Shown in pieces: positions 6,320-7,817 of a DNA stretch of 7,817 nt. Source of the stretch: Desulfuromonadaceae bacterium. Lineage in GTDB: Bacteria > Desulfobacterota > Desulfuromonadia > Desulfuromonadales > Geopsychrobacteraceae. Each line of letters opens with the position of its first letter. Position 1 is the first letter of the stretch. The notes beneath the pieces are model-generated. The model worked only from the letters and a program-made list of their open reading frames with translations. It was not told the DNA's origin and did not search any database. A program made the position numbers and the translations under genes. The DNA is taken from the NCBI GenBank assembly GCA_013138655.1, contig WTCI01000192.1, forward strand, positions 1 through 7,817, read 5' to 3'.

Positions 6320-7558
6320 ATGAATTTTCACCTGCCAGCCGGATCGGCGCAATTCCGCCGATCCGGTTTTCGCATCTTTGCCCTGCTCTTTTTTGTTGTC
6401 AGCCTCAGCGGCTGTGCCGGCCGTCTTCATAAGGCCAGCAGGCTTTTCTATGCAGATCAGCCGCAGCAGGCCCTGTCCACATTGGAAAAAGGGGACCGGT
6501 TTGGTCAGCGCAACCAGCTGTTGTTTTTGCTGGAGCGGGGGCTGGTGCTGCACCGGTTGCAGCGTTATCAACAGAGCGTCGATGTGCTGTTACAAGCGAC
6601 TGAACTGATTGCTGAGCTTGAACAGATCAGTGTCAGTGAGCAACTGGGCTCTCTGGTCACCACTGAATGGTTGGTACGCTACAAGGGGGAATATAGCGAA
6701 AGACTTTGGGCCCACAGCTACCTGATGATGAACTTTCTGCTGCTCGGGCAGCATGACAGTGCCCTGGTCGAGGCGAAACGGGCGCTGGAACTGCTGGGCC
6801 GTTATCCTGAGGCGCTGCAAGAGGATTACTTCACCCGTGGGTTGATTGCCCTCTGTTTTAGCCATGTCGGTGAGGATAATGACGCCTATCTGGTGTATCG
6901 TCGATTGGCGGAAGATCTGCACCCGACCGCGGTGGCTGCTGACTTGGTACAGATCAGTGCCCGGCTCGGGCAACTTGACGAGGTTGCGCATTACCAACCT
7001 TATCTGCCGGTATTACTTCCCCATGGTGACGGCGAGTTGGTGCTGTTTGTTGCCAATGGCCGGATTCCGAAAAAGCGGCCGGGTAACGTGGTTCTGCCAC
7101 CCTCAATCCGGTTTTCCTTCCCCTACTATGAGGCGCTTTCTGCGCCCCGGGTTCAGGTCGACATCCTGCCACGCAGTCCGGCGTTGCCGCAGCTGTCGAG
7201 TTCTCTCGGCGCCGTCGCCAGAAAAGCTCTTGAGGAACGTAAGCTCAGCATGATTGCGAAAGAGACTTTAAGGGTTGCCGGCAAGGAGGCGATTGCCCAG
7301 TCGGTTGGAAATGAGCATGGCGGGGCCGCAGAAGCGGCGGCCCGGGTGACCCTGTTTTTGCTGGAAGAGCCGGATACACGCTCCTGGCAGACGCTGCCGG
7401 GACGTTTGACCCTGGTGCGGGTGCCATTGTCGGTTGGCAGGCACAAGTTGCGTTTGAAAATCGGCACACCCGGGTTCACTGGACAGCGGGTGGTGGATCT
7501 TCCAGAGCTGGAACTGCGCAAGGGCCAGCGGGTTTTTCATTCCGTACGACTGAAATAA
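6320..7558 (+). CDS. TPR-containing lipoprotein, probable COG3014 type
   Basis: This encodes a 412-aa predicted lipoprotein of uncharacterised function. A long n-region (ending RRSGFR) and hydrophobic core lead to lipobox SLSGC, with Cys32 lipidated and Ala next, compatible with outer-membrane sorting. Residues about 36-225 are helix-rich with TPR-like pairs (for example FYADQPQQALSTLEKGD, RYQQSVDVLLQATEL, GQHDSALVEAKRALELLG, EDNDAYLVYRRLAEDL). The second half is different: GELVLFVANGRIPKK (238-252), a helical stretch with ARKALEERKLSMIAKE (300-315), then DTRSWQTLPGRL and RVPLSVGRHKLRLKI (352-381). This layout matches what I recall of COG3014 proteins, which have no settled role. ATG 6320 is chosen because it gives a sensible signal peptide; an in-frame GTG at 6269 would overlap the upstream gene by 32 bases. 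Neither start has a good ribosome binding site, so translational coupling to the LpoB-like gene is likely. Confidence 0.8.
   Translation: MNFHLPAGSAQFRRSGFRIFALLFFVVSLSGCAGRLHKASRLFYADQPQQALSTLEKGDRFGQRNQLLFLLERGLVLHRLQRYQQSVDVLLQATELIAELEQISVSEQLGSLVTTEWLVRYKGEYSERLWAHSYLMMNFLLLGQHDSALVEAKRALELLGRYPEALQEDYFTRGLIALCFSHVGEDNDAYLVYRRLAEDLHPTAVAADLVQISARLGQLDEVAHYQPYLPVLLPHGDGELVLFVANGRIPKKRPGNVVLPPSIRFSFPYYEALSAPRVQVDILPRSPALPQLSSSLGAVARKALEERKLSMIAKETLRVAGKEAIAQSVGNEHGGAAEAAARVTLFLLEEPDTRSWQTLPGRLTLVRVPLSVGRHKLRLKIGTPGFTGQRVVDLPELELRKGQRVFHSVRLK
6339..6366 (+). other. Terminator-like hairpin within the lipoprotein signal-peptide coding region
   Basis: A perfect 11-bp GC-rich stem, CCGGATCGGCG (6339-6349) with CGCCGATCCGG (6356-6366), encloses a six-base loop CAATTC and is followed by TTTT at 6367-6370. 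It begins 38 bases past the LpoB-like stop and 17 bases past the ATG at 6320, so it lies inside the next gene. The structure resembles an intrinsic terminator with a short U-run. It could end part of the transcript, act as an attenuator when translation of the second lipoprotein is poor, or hold back ribosome loading. No in-frame ATG, GTG or TTG exists between the hairpin and the lipobox. Confidence 0.6.
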
Positions 7559-7744
7559 ACAAGTTTTGATGTGGCAGAAAGAATCCTATGAAAAGTTGGG
7601 ACGGTAATCCCCGGCCGGTTGTTACCAGGCTGGAACCGGGCGTGCAGATACTTGATGAATAGTTACTAATGGATAAGTCTGTACGGATAAAAACTTGTTC
7701 CTTTTTCTGCGTCGTCCATAGGCATGTCCGAACGAACAAATTAT

Positions 7745-7773
7745 TTGACTCGGCAGAAACTTTTGCATAAAGT
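7745..7773 (+). promoter_or_regulatory. Candidate sigma-70 promoter reading out of the window
   Basis: TTGACT at 7745-7750 matches five of six bases of the -35 consensus. A 17-base spacer leads to TAAAGT at 7768-7773, a four-of-six match to the -10 consensus. It would drive a gene to the right of the window edge, consistent with the GGAG near 7810. The -10 overlaps a perfect dyad. The call rests on consensus matching only. Confidence 0.35.
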
Positions 7774-7776
7774 TTC
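7756..7776. promoter_or_regulatory. Perfect dyad, possible operator
   Basis: GAAACTTT (7756-7763) and AAAGTTTC (7769-7776) form a perfect 8-bp inverted repeat around TGCAT. It covers the end of the spacer and the -10 of the candidate promoter, a position where a dimeric repressor would block transcription. As RNA it would be a weak, AU-rich hairpin without a T-run, so a DNA-binding site is the better reading. Confidence 0.4.
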
Positions 7777-7817
7777 CCGTACGGATAAATTTTGCTCAAC
7801 GAGTGCTGCGGAGAAAC

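Larger units (their letters stand above)
7681..7789 (+). repeat. Direct repeat pair GTACGGATAAA
   Basis: The exact 11-mer GTACGGATAAA occurs at 7681-7691 and 7779-7789, 98 bases apart start to start. Both copies are followed by AT-rich sequence with a partly shared downstream pattern (CTTGTTC and TTTGCTC). They flank the promoter candidate and the dyad, so they may be regulator binding sites or remnants of a duplication. Confidence 0.5.
7559..7817. other. Non-coding, AT-richer right-hand tail
   Basis: No convincing gene is seen here. The region holds a weak potential stem CCGGTT/AACCGG (7615-7620 with 7634-7639) without a T-run, a repeated 11-mer, a perfect dyad and a candidate rightward promoter, described separately. 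The window ends in GGAGAAAC, whose GGAG could be the ribosome binding site of a gene starting just beyond the edge. No clear terminator for the lipoprotein gene was found. Base composition is visibly more AT-rich than in the genes to the left. Confidence 0.5.

Noticed and set aside
7610..7640. Terminator for the lipoprotein operon in the CCGGCCGG region
   Set aside because: The best stem is six base pairs with a 13-base loop and no following T-run.
7476..7799. 107-aa reverse-strand open frame across the right-hand tail
   Set aside because: It runs into the 3' end of the TPR lipoprotein gene, has no recognisable domain and no evident ribosome binding site.
7724..7817. Possible + strand gene start at ATG 7724 running off the window
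   Set aside because: The frame stays open for 31 codons, but a run this short is not significant, the ribosome binding site is poor, and it conflicts with the better-supported promoter and dyad reading.

Overview
The window is 7.8 kb of densely packed bacterial DNA with five substantial genes, all on the + strand, and a 259-base non-coding tail at the right end. The gene set points to a Gram-negative proteobacterium: two genes encode lipoproteins with lipobox signal peptides, one of them LpoB-like, and RlmL and RlmK are fused in one protein. The fusion is typical of Gammaproteobacteria. From general knowledge, a Desulfuromonas/Geobacter-type bacterium is also plausible, partly because of the GGGGCGA...TCGCCCC double-hairpin repeat. 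No rRNA or other phylogenetic marker is present, so this placement is tentative.

Left to right: (1) a complete, PreP-like M16C zinc metallopeptidase of 983 aa; (2) a roughly 51-base intergenic element made of two adjacent perfect 8-bp hairpins, which are near inverted copies of each other; (3) rlmKL, a two-headed 23S rRNA guanine methyltransferase, best started at ATG 3069; (4) a small HIT-family protein whose histidine-triad motif begins with Gln instead of His; (5) an LpoB-like outer-membrane lipoprotein; (6) a larger lipoprotein with a TPR-like N-terminal half and a conserved-looking C-terminal half, probably of the COG3014 type; (7) an AT-richer tail with repeated 11-mers, a perfect dyad, a candidate outward promoter and a possible ribosome binding site at the very edge.

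Genes from rlmKL to the TPR lipoprotein are separated by only 16 to 27 bases and could form one transcription unit. The M16 gene is separated from them by the repeat. The two lipoproteins look like one functional pair at the outer membrane, possibly tied to peptidoglycan synthesis. The upstream three genes are cytoplasmic housekeeping functions (peptide degradation, rRNA modification, nucleotide-conjugate hydrolysis) with no evident link to them.

No CRISPR array, insertion sequence, tRNA, phage gene or defence system is seen. The least ordinary signals are the paired hairpin repeat with compensatory changes, a perfect 11-bp terminator-like hairpin inside the signal-peptide coding region of the TPR lipoprotein, and the structured right-hand tail.
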